DNA of 64,000 bases, taken from VXRJ01 sp964636705 (GTDB lineage Bacteria > Acidobacteriota > Vicinamibacteria > Vicinamibacterales > UBA8438). Of this stretch, positions 41,862 to 49,658 are shown piece after piece. The stretch covers positions 1 to 64,000 of the forward strand of contig CAZWUJ010000009.1 of the NCBI GenBank assembly GCA_964636705.1, given 5' to 3'. Numbering within the stretch: the stretch's first letter is position 1; every line of letters starts with the position of its first letter. The notes under the pieces were generated by a model. The model saw only the letters and a list, made by a program, of their open reading frames with translations. It did no database searches and was not told the DNA's origin. The position numbers were made by a program, and so were the translations under genes.

Positions 41862-43211
41862 ATGCAGTCCGAACAGCCACGTTCGTTCCTGGCGTCGTTC
41901 CTCGTCGTCGGTGCGCTCGCCGCCACGCTCGGCATCGGCGCTCTCTTCCTCGGCGAGGCCTACGAAGCGACCGCGCCCGCCATCGCGGCGCCCGCCGAGG
42001 GGAGCGGAGGCGCGCTCGCGGAGGCGGATCTCGACACCGTCGATCCGGCGGAAGTCGGCCTGTCCGCCGAGCGCCTCGAACGTCTCGACGCCGGCCTGCA
42101 GGGCCTGGTCGACGACGGCAGTATCGCCGGCGTGGTCGCCCTGGTCGCCCGCCACGGCAAGATCGCGTTCGCCGACGTCGCCGGCGTGAAGAACGTCGAC
42201 ACCGGCAGCGCGATGACGCGCGACTCCATCTTCCGCATCTTCTCCATGACGAAGCCGATCACCGGCGTCGCGATGATGATGCTCTACGAGGAAGGGAAGT
42301 GGCGGCTGAACGATCCCGTCGAGCGGTACATCCCGGAGTTCGCCGACCTCAAGGTGTATGCCGGTGAGAATCCTGACGGCTCGATGCGGCTGGAGGATCC
42401 CGACCACCCGATCACGATGCGCGAGCTGATGACGCACACCGCCGGCCTCGGCTACGTGCTCAACCCGCGCCACCCGGTCAACCAACGGTTCCTGGAGCAG
42501 CGCGTCCTCAACCCGACGGAAGAGCTGCAGGTGATGATCGACAAGCTGGCCGGCATTCCCCTGCTGGCGCAGCCGGGCCAGCGCTGGATCTACAGCGTCG
42601 CCGTCGACGTGCGCGGCTACATCGTCGAGAAACTGTCGGGCCAGCCCTTCGAGCAGTTCCTGCAGGAGCGGATCTTCGACCCCCTCGGCATGGTCGACAC
42701 GAAGTTCTACGTGCCGGAGGCCAACGTCGACCGCATCGCCCTGCGCCACACCATCGACGAGAGCGGCAGCCTCGTGCTCGATTCACGCGGCGATCCGTTC
42801 ACCTCCAACCCGGCCGGCCCGTCCGGCGGCGGCGGACTCTTCGGCACCGCCGACGACTACATCCGCTTCGCGCAGATGCTGCTGAACGGCGGCGAATTCG
42901 ACGGCCAGCGCCTGCTCGCGCCGCGCACCGTCGAGATGATCCGCACCAACCACCTGTCGGCCGGGGCGACCGAGAACATGCGCGCGGGCATGGGCTTCGG
43001 CATGGACGTCATGATCTACGACGACCCGGCCGCCGCCGGGGAGCCGCACGGCACCGGCACCTACTACTGGCTCGGCATCGACGGCACCTGGTTCTGGATC
43101 GACCCCGCCCACGACCTCGTCTTCGTCGGCATGCTGCAGCACCGGGGTCCCAACCAGCAGTACACGCACGGCGTCAGCCGCAACTGGGTCTACCAGGCGA
43201 TCATGAACTGA
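41862..43211 (+). CDS. Exported serine hydrolase, class C beta-lactamase family
   Basis: A 449-residue protein with a hydrophobic N-terminal segment (FLASFLVVGALAATLGIGAL) that is a signal peptide or anchor. SxxK motif: FRIFSMTKPITGVAMM (Ser and Lys of SMTK); YxN-equivalent: RWIYSVAVDVRG (Tyr); C-terminal KTG-like region is replaced by HGTGTYYW. The overall pattern (GGLFGTADDYIRFAQMLLNG) is that of serine hydrolases/EstB-like esterases in the beta-lactamase superfamily. It is probably a periplasmic esterase or peptidase. A paralogue is encoded at 52888. Confidence 0.85.
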   Translation: MQSEQPRSFLASFLVVGALAATLGIGALFLGEAYEATAPAIAAPAEGSGGALAEADLDTVDPAEVGLSAERLERLDAGLQGLVDDGSIAGVVALVARHGKIAFADVAGVKNVDTGSAMTRDSIFRIFSMTKPITGVAMMMLYEEGKWRLNDPVERYIPEFADLKVYAGENPDGSMRLEDPDHPITMRELMTHTAGLGYVLNPRHPVNQRFLEQRVLNPTEELQVMIDKLAGIPLLAQPGQRWIYSVAVDVRGYIVEKLSGQPFEQFLQERIFDPLGMVDTKFYVPEANVDRIALRHTIDESGSLVLDSRGDPFTSNPAGPSGGGGLFGTADDYIRFAQMLLNGGEFDGQRLLAPRTVEMIRTNHLSAGATENMRAGMGFGMDVMIYDDPAAAGEPHGTGTYYWLGIDGTWFWIDPAHDLVFVGMLQHRGPNQQYTHGVSRNWVYQAIMN

Positions 43212-43238
43212 TCGCGCTGCCGGCGATGGAGGTGGGTC

Positions 43239-43730
43239 ATGATCAGGTACAAGAACGGCGACATCCTCTCAGAGGCAGCGGACGCATTGGTCAATACTGT
43301 TAATTGCGTGGGAGTGATGGGCCGTGGGGTTGCGCTTCAGTTCAAGCGGGCGTTTCCCGACAACTTTCAAGCGTACGCGGCGCACTGCAAGCGGTACCAG
43401 ATGCGACCCGGAACGGTGTTCGTCTTCGAAACAGGTACAGTGGTTCCCCCGCATTACATCATCAACTTTCCTACCAAGCGCCATTGGCGTGGCAAGAGCC
43501 GCATCGAGGACATCGAGTCCGGGTTGGAATCGCTCGCGCAGGAAATACGATCGCGTGGTATCCGATCGATCGCAATTCCGGCGCTCGGAAGTGGGCTGGG
43601 CGGGTTGCATTGGCCGAATGTGCGCCAGCGTATAGAAGCAGCCCTGAGCGTATTCGAAGATGTCGAGATTTTGATCTTCGAGCCTGGAGGTCCTTATGCA
43701 CTTCCAAGTAGACGGCCAGGGAGCCGTTGA
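43239..43730 (+). CDS. Macrodomain protein (DarG-like, macro part only)
   Basis: A 163-residue protein matching the macrodomain of DarG-type antitoxins: KNGDILSEAADALVNTVNCV, GVMGRGVALQFKRAFPDNFQ, YIINFPTKRHWRGKSR, and SIAIPALGSGLGGLHWPNVR. Such domains bind or remove ADP-ribose. In DarG a C-terminal DarT-binding domain follows; here it is missing and no DarT toxin gene is adjacent. It is therefore a stand-alone ADP-ribosyl hydrolase or a truncated antitoxin. The region is less GC-rich than its surroundings. Confidence 0.82.
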   Translation: MIRYKNGDILSEAADALVNTVNCVGVMGRGVALQFKRAFPDNFQAYAAHCKRYQMRPGTVFVFETGTVVPPHYIINFPTKRHWRGKSRIEDIESGLESLAQEIRSRGIRSIAIPALGSGLGGLHWPNVRQRIEAALSVFEDVEILIFEPGGPYALPSRRPGSR

Positions 43731-43853
43731 AGCTGCGGTGCCGAAGGGAGCCTGCGGACCGTACGCCGAGAATCTCCCGATGTTCTGAAGCGTTTCTCGC
43801 CAACAACGCTTGGTACTCAGGCTCGCAAATATTGTCATCAATTGGAGGCGAGC

Positions 43854-44741
43854 ATGCAGCTCTCGATACTCGAAGGCGATTCTTGGACCAAGCGCACTGC
43901 CCGAAGCGGCTTTCCGATTCTTGTCGAATACGCCGGAAAGCGAAAGAAGATAACTTATAGTGAATGGAATGATGAAATCGTGGGACGTGGGTTCGGGTCA
44001 CATGTAGTTGCGGTCCTATATGGCCGTCCGGCTGGAGAGATAGGCGACGCGTGCGAGAAGTACGCCCAGCAAACGGGCGAACGAGTGCCGCCGATCAACC
44101 TGATGGTGGTCAGGAAAGAGACGCAAGTGCCCGGAACCGGCGCAGAAAATTACATCAGGCAATTCTGTGCCGATTTCCTGGACCGCGATGTCAATCTGAG
44201 TCGCCTCAGCCCACGCGAGGAACGAGCGGTAATTGACCGCGCGCTGGAAGAGATCTTCGACTTCCCCTCGTGGGGTAGGGTTCTAAAGGCTTGCGGCCTT
44301 GCGGAAACGAACGCCCGGCGTTCTACGAAGCCAAGGCGGCGCCGTTCGCCCGAGCCATCGAGATGGAAATCGGGACCCGAAAGCGACGAGCACAGGTACT
44401 TGAAGCGACTGATTGTTGACGATCCCACGTTGGTCGGCTTAGAGACGGACGAGAATGCAGCGCAGGAACACACGCTGTGGTCTGGCGATCGACTGGATAT
44501 CTACTTCGAACACGCGGATATTGGTGTAGAAGTGAAGACGGCCCATGCCGGATTCGACGAAATTCTCAGAGGCATCTTTCAGTGTGTGAAGTATAGGGCT
44601 GTTCTTCGGCACCAGCAGATTTATGACCGTCGGATCCCGACTGCGGATTGTCTATTGGCTTTGGGCGGCACGCTTCCCGAGGAACTACAGGAGATTCTGG
44701 ATAGGTTCGGTTTGCGTTACTTCGCTCAATTGGCGGAGTGA
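43854..44741 (+). CDS. Putative PD-(D/E)XK-type nuclease-fold protein
   Basis: The start is ATG 43854 with TTGGAGG upstream; 295 residues. The N-terminal half (residues 1-140) is not recognised. The C-terminal half has SDEHRYLKRLIVDD (Glu), WSGDRLDIYFEHADIGVEVK, where GDRLDIYF supplies Asp and EVK the (D/E)XK pair, and then ILRGIFQCVKYRAVL, a typical trailing helix with QxxxY. This is the arrangement of restriction-endonuclease-like folds used by defence and repair proteins. It follows the macrodomain gene, and the low GC suggests accessory DNA. No methyltransferase partner lies beside it. Confidence 0.5.
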   Translation: MQLSILEGDSWTKRTARSGFPILVEYAGKRKKITYSEWNDEIVGRGFGSHVVAVLYGRPAGEIGDACEKYAQQTGERVPPINLMVVRKETQVPGTGAENYIRQFCADFLDRDVNLSRLSPREERAVIDRALEEIFDFPSWGRVLKACGLAETNARRSTKPRRRRSPEPSRWKSGPESDEHRYLKRLIVDDPTLVGLETDENAAQEHTLWSGDRLDIYFEHADIGVEVKTAHAGFDEILRGIFQCVKYRAVLRHQQIYDRRIPTADCLLALGGTLPEELQEILDRFGLRYFAQLAE

Positions 44742-44781
44742 TACAGAAGGAACGCGCGGCTTTGCCCTTCAGGTCGCCGAA

Positions 44782-46101
44782 TCAGCGCGTTTCCTCGATC
44801 AGCCAGCGCGCGGCGGGCACCCAGGTCACGCCGTTCGGAAGCCGCCGCCGGGGCGGCGACGCGTCAAGCGTTACGAGCAGGAGACGGGCGTCGCCGTACG
44901 CCTGACCTGCAGACCGGAGCGCGCGCACTTCGCGCTCCCAGGTCGTATCCTCCCTGGTGTCGAGGCAGACCTGGACAAGCAATGGCGCCTCTCCCGGGCG
45001 GTGGGCGAAGAAGTCGACTTCCCACCCCTCCGCCGTGCGCAGGTAGGAAACTCCCCAGCCGCGCCGTTCCAACTCCAGCAGGATGGCGGTCTCGAGGGCG
45101 CGGCCCTCGTGGCTGCGACCGCTGCCCGCGAACAGCGAGATCAGCCCCGGGTCCACGGGATAGGCCTTGCGGGGATTGACCATTCTCTGGCGTTCCGAGG
45201 CGGCATGCAGGGAGACGGTGCGCACGAGGAAGGCATCCTCCAGGTACCCGAGGTAGGCGTGCAACGTGTCCTTGCCGACCCGCACCCCCTGCGAGCGCAG
45301 GGTGTCGTAGTGCTTCTTCACGGAGAATGCCCCGCCGGGGTTCGCCAGCAACTGCCGCTGCAGCCAGCGCAGCGCCAAGGGATTCGTGACTCCATGCCGG
45401 TCGATCACGTCGCGCAGCACGACGATGTCGACATAGCCGCTCAGCAACGCCGCCCGGTCTCGCGGGTCCGCACCCTGCGCCTCGGGGAAACCGCCCTCGA
45501 TGAGATAGCGCCGCAGGCGCTGGTCGAGCGCCGCCGCCGGCCATTCCTCCGACCCGGCGCGCGCCGGTGGTTCGTCCCCGGTGTGGCGCAACGCTTCCCG
45601 GAAACTGAAGGGATGAACCAGCACTTCCATCGCCCGCCCACGAAGGCTGGTGGCCACCTCCCTGCTCAGGAGGCGGGCCGAGGAGCCGGAGAGAAACACG
45701 TCGACGCCGCCGGTGTCCATCAGACGCCGGACCAGCCCTTCCCAGCCTGGCACTTGCTGGACTTCATCCAGGTAGACAGTGACGACGTTGTCTTCATGGA
45801 GGTGTGGAAACCGGCGGGCGTGCTCCTCGATCAGCCAGCCGAGGTCGGCGACGGTGAGACCGGTGAGCCGCTCGTCCTCGAGCAGGAGCATCAACTGCGA
45901 TTCGGGGGGAGCGCCGGCACGCAGGCGCGCGGAGCGGCACTGCGCCAGAAACGAGGTCTTGCCGCTGCGGCGCACGCCGATGACGGCAAACGCCTTGCCT
46001 GGGATCGCCGGCAGCCGCATATCCCGGTGCGTCAGGCGCCGGAGCGGCAGCGCCAGTGACTCGTCCAGTTTGGCGCCCAGGAGCTCTCGTGAAATTGTCA
46101 C
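44782..46101 (-). CDS. AAA ATPase with DUF4143 domain
   Basis: A 439-residue protein. Walker A: FAVIGVRRSGKTSFLAQC; Walker B: VVTVYLDEVQQVPGWEGL; sensor: VDVFLSGSSARLLSRE (SGSSA/S typical). The DUF4143 part covers the end (EGRALETAILLELERRGWGV, SYLRTAEGWEVDFFAH), a nuclease-like fold with WEVDF. Members are common accessory ATPases of unknown biological role. GTG 46101 is the listed start; it overlaps an inverted repeat that may serve as an operator, and a good promoter lies just upstream, implying a nearly leaderless message. Confidence 0.85.
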   Translation of the reverse strand: MTISRELLGAKLDESLALPLRRLTHRDMRLPAIPGKAFAVIGVRRSGKTSFLAQCRSARLRAGAPPESQLMLLLEDERLTGLTVADLGWLIEEHARRFPHLHEDNVVTVYLDEVQQVPGWEGLVRRLMDTGGVDVFLSGSSARLLSREVATSLRGRAMEVLVHPFSFREALRHTGDEPPARAGSEEWPAAALDQRLRRYLIEGGFPEAQGADPRDRAALLSGYVDIVVLRDVIDRHGVTNPLALRWLQRQLLANPGGAFSVKKHYDTLRSQGVRVGKDTLHAYLGYLEDAFLVRTVSLHAASERQRMVNPRKAYPVDPGLISLFAGSGRSHEGRALETAILLELERRGWGVSYLRTAEGWEVDFFAHRPGEAPLLVQVCLDTREDTTWEREVRALRSAGQAYGDARLLLVTLDASPPRRRLPNGVTWVPAARWLIEETR

Positions 46102-46116
46102 TGGTGAAATGACAAT
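46094..46116. promoter_or_regulatory. Inverted-repeat operator over the DUF4143 gene start
   Basis: ATTGTCA (46094-46100) and TGACAAT (46110-46116) form a perfect 7-base inverted repeat with a 9-base gap, covering the -10 to start codon region of the ATPase gene. A further TTTGTCA at 46126-46132 and GGACAAT at 46142-46148 look like a second, imperfect site. Confidence 0.45.
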
Positions 46117-46141
46117 ATATGGAAATTTGTCATTTTGTAAA
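46114..46141 (-). promoter_or_regulatory. Sigma-70-type promoter for the DUF4143 ATPase gene
   Basis: On the minus strand TTTACA (46141-46136) and TATATT (46119-46114) are 16 bases apart. Transcription would begin about 46107, only a few bases ahead of GTG 46101. The surrounding 60 bases are strikingly AT-rich for this window. Confidence 0.5.
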
Positions 46142-46228
46142 GGACAATCTGCCGAGACGATTCCGGTCGCGCCGGCGGAGGTCCTTCCGGAGCCGTATCG
46201 GAACGCGCGGCGGCTTCGCCTGGTAGGT

Positions 46229-46828
46229 CTACTGGCGAATCCGATGCCCGAGGACGCTGAGGGCCGCCGCCGCGGCCAGCTTGTGGTCCTTGCGCCAGGG
46301 CGCGCCCGCCTCCCGGCCGAACCGGGCGATGAGCGCGGTGACCGCGGCTACCTCGACGCCCATCGCTTCGGCGGCGAGCACCGTCGGGTCGGTCCTGCGC
46401 GGGTACCGCCGGACTTCCATGCCGAGGTCGACGGCGGCGTCGGCGAGGAACTCCCGGTACAGCATGCCGTCCGCGGCATTGATCAAGGGGCGTGAGCGGA
46501 GGACCTCCTCCAGCGAGTCGGGCAGCTTGTCGTACGGACTCGCGGGAAGGACCAGCGCCTGGGCGCAATAGGTCGCGAGCAGGGTCGAAATCGCCGCCCG
46601 CGCCTGTTCCGCCACCGATCGCCTCACCCGGTCCACGAGTTCCGTGGCCGCTCCGAGGTCCAGCGTCAGAGCCTCGTGGTGATAGGGCGCGCTCGGGAGT
46701 CCCTGGTCGATCAGCGCAACGCACCGCCGATCGAGAAAGACGGGGGCGCCGTCTTCTACCGCGAGGGTGACCAGCTCGGCCCGCGCGTAATGGTCGACGG
46801 CTCCGATGACGACTTCGGCGACCCTCAT
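46229..46828 (-). CDS. Conserved-looking protein of unknown function
   Basis: The start ATG 46828 (MRVAEVVIGAVDHYARAELV) is chosen because the upstream extension is not protein-like; 199 residues. Features: PVFLDRRCVALIDQGLPSAP, YHHEALTLDLGAATELVDRV, NAADGMLYREFLADAAVDLG, and an alpha-helical C-terminus ending KLAAAAALSVLGHRIRQ. There is no signal peptide or membrane segment. I do not recognise the family. It runs toward the DUF4143 gene on the same strand, 127 bases away. Confidence 0.5.
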   Translation of the reverse strand: MRVAEVVIGAVDHYARAELVTLAVEDGAPVFLDRRCVALIDQGLPSAPYHHEALTLDLGAATELVDRVRRSVAEQARAAISTLLATYCAQALVLPASPYDKLPDSLEEVLRSRPLINAADGMLYREFLADAAVDLGMEVRRYPRRTDPTVLAAEAMGVEVAAVTALIARFGREAGAPWRKDHKLAAAAALSVLGHRIRQ

Positions 46829-47227
46829 CGATGACGACTGTATCGCGACTCCCGCGTCGATCAGGCTGGCGCCGCGGCGTGCGGGTGCCCCCGCGATCCC
46901 ACCGATCCTCGGGTCGGAACCGGTAAACTTGGTGTTCGTCCGTGGCGAGAGGCTGTGTGCGGTCACCGTCACGCGGTTTCCTCCACACCCGGACTGTCGC
47001 CCCGTCGCCAGGCCACTCCAATCACGTCGGGCAGGTCGGGCAAGCTTCGGACTCTCTCGAACGACCCGAAGATTGGCGATCACCGGGAGCGCTTCGACCG
47101 CTACCGGCCCGTTGTTTCGGTGCAGCGCTTGGCCATCACAGCACGTGCAGCGCAACGCCATAGCGCCGCGCAAAGGTGTGGCGTCGCGGTAGAATGAAGG
47201 TTCGCTCGCAGGTTCGAGACACCAGTC
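46829..47227. other. Intergenic region between divergent genes, with gene debris
   Basis: About 400 bases before the nucleotidyltransferase gene. On the minus strand, 47002-47038 reads DLPDVIGVAWRRG, and a close copy (DLPYVIGVAPWRPG) occurs at 49233-49275, so both look like fragments of one duplicated gene. A possible -10 (TAGAAT, 47190-47195) stands 32 bases before ATG 47228. Nothing else is recognisable. Confidence 0.4.
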
Positions 47228-48217
47228 ATGGCGACAACGTCAACCGCCACACCATGCTTCGACGCCCTCCACAGCCATGCCGCTCTGGCTGAGCGAAACC
47301 GGCAGTCCAGGGCACGCCTTGATCCCGTGCGCGAGGCCCTCAATGAGAGCGCTATGGTCCGTGACAACCCGCTGGCCATCTTCTGCGCTGGCTCCTTGGC
47401 CAGGATGGAGTCCGGACGGAAGTCCGATTTGGATCTCTTCGTGACCGCCGAAGCCGGCGAACACGGCAAGCTCCGCAAGCGCTTGTTCCAGATCACGCTG
47501 TTTTCTGAACTGATAGAGATCAACCAACGACTGGAATTTCCTCCATTTAGCAACGATGGGGAGTACTTGAAGGTGTACTTCATGGAGGACCTGACTTCCC
47601 GTACCGGATCACCCAGTGACGACAGCGAGAATCTGTTCACGACCCGCATGCTGTTGATATTGGAAAGCCAGCCGATCGCACACGAAGACATCTACCGCAA
47701 GCATCTCCGTACGATTCTGGAACTCTACTACCGAGATCGGAATGCAACGAGTCCGTTCAGACCCATCTTCCTTCTGAACGACTTGCTCCGGTACTGGCGG
47801 ACGATGTGCCTCAACTACGAAGAGCGTCGGCACGACGCGGACCGTCCGTTTCGCAAGAAAAATGTCAATCTGAAGTTCAGCCGTATGCTGACCGTATTTG
47901 CTACGGTCCTTCCGTTAATCGCGCAGCCTGCCGATTCGGTGCCCAAACTCGAGAGTCTGTGCACGAAAACACCGCTTGAGCGGCTCGCGACCGGGCTGGA
48001 CTTTCTGGGCGATGAGGGTTTGGCAAACCGCTGGCCTGGCATTCTGGACGCTTACGAGGAATTCCTATCCTGGAAAGAAAAGGATGATGTAGAGAACTTC
48101 CTGACCGATCAGACGACTGCCGTCAACGCGCTGGCAAAGGACCTATCAGCTTTCTTGTACGATGCGCTGACGCACTCGAACGTTCGGGACGAGTTCAAGC
48201 GCTATCTCATCTTGTAG
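47228..48217 (+). CDS. Nucleotidyltransferase-fold protein paired with a 2H phosphoesterase
   Basis: A 329-residue protein. The polymerase-beta/MNT-type active site is plain: FCAGSLARMESGRKSDLDLF, with Gly55-Ser56 and the acidic pair Asp67 and Asp69; a third acidic residue could be Glu118 or Asp122. The C-terminal 200 residues are helical (FLLNDLLRYWRTMCLNYEER, LTVFATVLPLIAQP, AYEEFLSWKEKDDVENFL) and not recognised. It should transfer a nucleotide to an unknown acceptor (RNA, protein or small molecule). The next gene follows after six bases. Lower GC than the host average suggests transfer. Confidence 0.7.
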   Translation: MATTSTATPCFDALHSHAALAERNRQSRARLDPVREALNESAMVRDNPLAIFCAGSLARMESGRKSDLDLFVTAEAGEHGKLRKRLFQITLFSELIEINQRLEFPPFSNDGEYLKVYFMEDLTSRTGSPSDDSENLFTTRMLLILESQPIAHEDIYRKHLRTILELYYRDRNATSPFRPIFLLNDLLRYWRTMCLNYEERRHDADRPFRKKNVNLKFSRMLTVFATVLPLIAQPADSVPKLESLCTKTPLERLATGLDFLGDEGLANRWPGILDAYEEFLSWKEKDDVENFLTDQTTAVNALAKDLSAFLYDALTHSNVRDEFKRYLIL

Positions 48218-48223
48218 GTCACG

Positions 48224-48835
48224 ATGACTACTGGTTTTGTGTTTCTGGAGATTACGCAGCCGGAGATCCGGGAGCTGCTTTGGCACATGCAGTGGATCCT
48301 TTCAGGTGCCGAGCCACGACATCCAGTGCATGTCACGCTACGGGGACCGTACATGCGCAGGATCGCCCCGGAGATCCTGAAAAAATCGAAAGAGACGCTG
48401 TGCAACGACACATTGCGAATCCGTGGGGTGGGACGATTCAGGCAGCGCGAGGAAGTCGTGTTCCTTGGTGTCGATAGTCCGAACCTCCGCAAGGTCTGCT
48501 GGAAGCGAGACTATCCGAAGAAGTACGGTTATAAACCGCACATCTCCCTCTACCGTGGACACGACGCCACGTTCGCGGACCGAGTCGCGGACTTCCTCGT
48601 ACGCGAATCGTTGGAATTCTCCTGTACCGAATACAAGTTGTGGATCCACAGGCGGGCGGGTCTGCATTTCGAATCAAGTGGAACTCGGGAATTCGGATTC
48701 GGTGAAGCGGGCACTTCGTTCGGGGACGGACGGATGGAAACGCAGCTTCTTGCGCGACTCCGCGGATTCGTGGACGAGTACCGGGCCTCGGCGGCACCCT
48801 CGGCCGTCACTCATGCCTCCGACACAGTGGCGTAA
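48224..48835 (+). CDS. 2H-phosphoesterase-like protein (LigT/2'-5' RNA ligase-type fold)
   Basis: A 203-residue protein with two H-x-(S/T) motifs: HPVHVTLRGPYMRRI (His36-Val-Thr38) and KPHISLYRGHDATFAD (His106-Ile-Ser108), about 70 residues apart, the signature of the 2H superfamily. Such enzymes open 2',3'-cyclic phosphates or cleave 2'-5' linkages, ADP-ribose-1'',2''-cyclic phosphate and cyclic oligonucleotides. The remaining sequence agrees with the two-lobed fold. Six bases separate it from the nucleotidyltransferase gene, so both are one transcription unit. It may reverse or process whatever the transferase adds. Confidence 0.7.
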   Translation: MTTGFVFLEITQPEIRELLWHMQWILSGAEPRHPVHVTLRGPYMRRIAPEILKKSKETLCNDTLRIRGVGRFRQREEVVFLGVDSPNLRKVCWKRDYPKKYGYKPHISLYRGHDATFADRVADFLVRESLEFSCTEYKLWIHRRAGLHFESSGTREFGFGEAGTSFGDGRMETQLLARLRGFVDEYRASAAPSAVTHASDTVA

Positions 48836-48848
48836 AGGCGGTATCGAG

Positions 48849-49085
48849 ATGCTGACGACCTCCATCGCCAGCTGGCCGATCGGCGTCATCGGCGACGTGC
48901 ACCAGGATCTCATCGCGTTTCTCCAGAGCCTGACGGACGACGCGTTGCTGCGCGACCCGCGCTGGAGCGACCCCTGGGCGCTGGCGCCGCGAAGTCTGGC
49001 GGCGGGAGCCGCTGCGCCGCTTCCGGGACGAAGCGGAGCGGCCGACGAGGAGGGGTCAGTACCGGCCGCGACGGATGTCAGATGA
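48849..49085 (+). CDS. Small open frame after the 2H gene, unknown or truncated
   Basis: A 78-codon frame from ATG 48849 with AAAGGCGG upstream, 13 bases after the 2H gene. SWPIGVIGDVHQDLIAFLQS begins like a metallophosphoesterase (GDxH), but the rest (ALLRDPRWSDPWALAPRSLA, then a low-complexity tail) does not. It could be a third gene of the pair, or the stump of a lost gene. Low confidence. Confidence 0.25.
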   Translation: MLTTSIASWPIGVIGDVHQDLIAFLQSLTDDALLRDPRWSDPWALAPRSLAAGAAAPLPGRSGAADEEGSVPAATDVR

Positions 49086-49335
49086 GTCTGTTGTCGCTGA
49101 CCCGTGTGGCGTGACACGCAGCGCCGGCAATCTGGCACTCTATTAAACATAGGCTTCCAAAACTTAACATGATACCTGCTGAGCGGTGCGCCATATTAAA
49201 CATATTTCGCCTATCGTTTAACATGCCGTCCCCCGGTCGCCAGGGGGCCACGCCAATCACGTAGGGCAGGTCAAGGTGCTTCCCGTCCCCGTTGCGGATC
49301 TTGCTCAAGATGAGGAAGATAACGGAGGTACCCCG
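49086..49335. other. AT-rich region with direct TTAA(A)CAT repeats and a gene fragment
   Basis: Four same-strand copies of TTAAACAT or TTAACAT start at about 49143, 49164, 49196 and 49218, that is two pairs of about 21 bases spacing. Then, on the minus strand, comes the DLPYVIGVAPWRPG fragment (49233-49275), also found at 47002-47038. No gene is evident. A similar AT-rich element is at 49797-49818. Confidence 0.4.
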
Positions 49336-49599
49336 ATGTCCAGAACGTGGTGGAAGAGCGTGGACCGCTGGACTGAGGATTTGCAGGGACGCATGCCGAA
49401 GAGGATGTGGCCCCGCTACAGGTGGGGTCCGGGGAACATCCTCGCCTTCACGTGCTTCTGGATCCTCGGGATCTCCTGGGCTTGGTGGCACGCGGACGGC
49501 TGGCCTTACCGCTGGCTCTATGGGCTTCTCCTCGTGGTGTGGCTTCTCTTCGGGTGGTGGAGGTGGAAGCTCGATGTGACGGCCAAGGGTGATTCGTGA
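49336..49599 (+). CDS. Small two-helix membrane protein
   Basis: 87 residues from ATG 49336 with GGAGG nine bases upstream. Two hydrophobic, Trp-rich helices (ILAFTCFWILGISWAWWHA; YGLLLVVWLLFGWWRWKLD) are joined by a short loop, with a basic N-terminus (DLQGRMPKRMWPRYRWG). Function unknown. The DNA after the stop is the duplicated tail of a coiled-coil gene found again at 50998-51058, so the 3' side is a recombination scar. Confidence 0.55.
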   Translation: MSRTWWKSVDRWTEDLQGRMPKRMWPRYRWGPGNILAFTCFWILGISWAWWHADGWPYRWLYGLLLVVWLLFGWWRWKLDVTAKGDS

Positions 49600-49658
49600 G
49601 CGTTGAGGAGCGCCTCCGAAATCCGAACTGACGATCCCGCGCCGTCGCTGGCGCCCGA
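49596..49658. repeat. Direct repeat of the coiled-coil gene 3' end (copy 1)
   Basis: About 62 bases, from GTGAGCGTTGAGGAGCGCCT to GCGCCCG, nearly identical to 50998-51058 (copy 2), which spans the end of the heptad-repeat gene and its downstream DNA. Copy 1 therefore looks like the remains of a second such gene. Confidence 0.7.
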
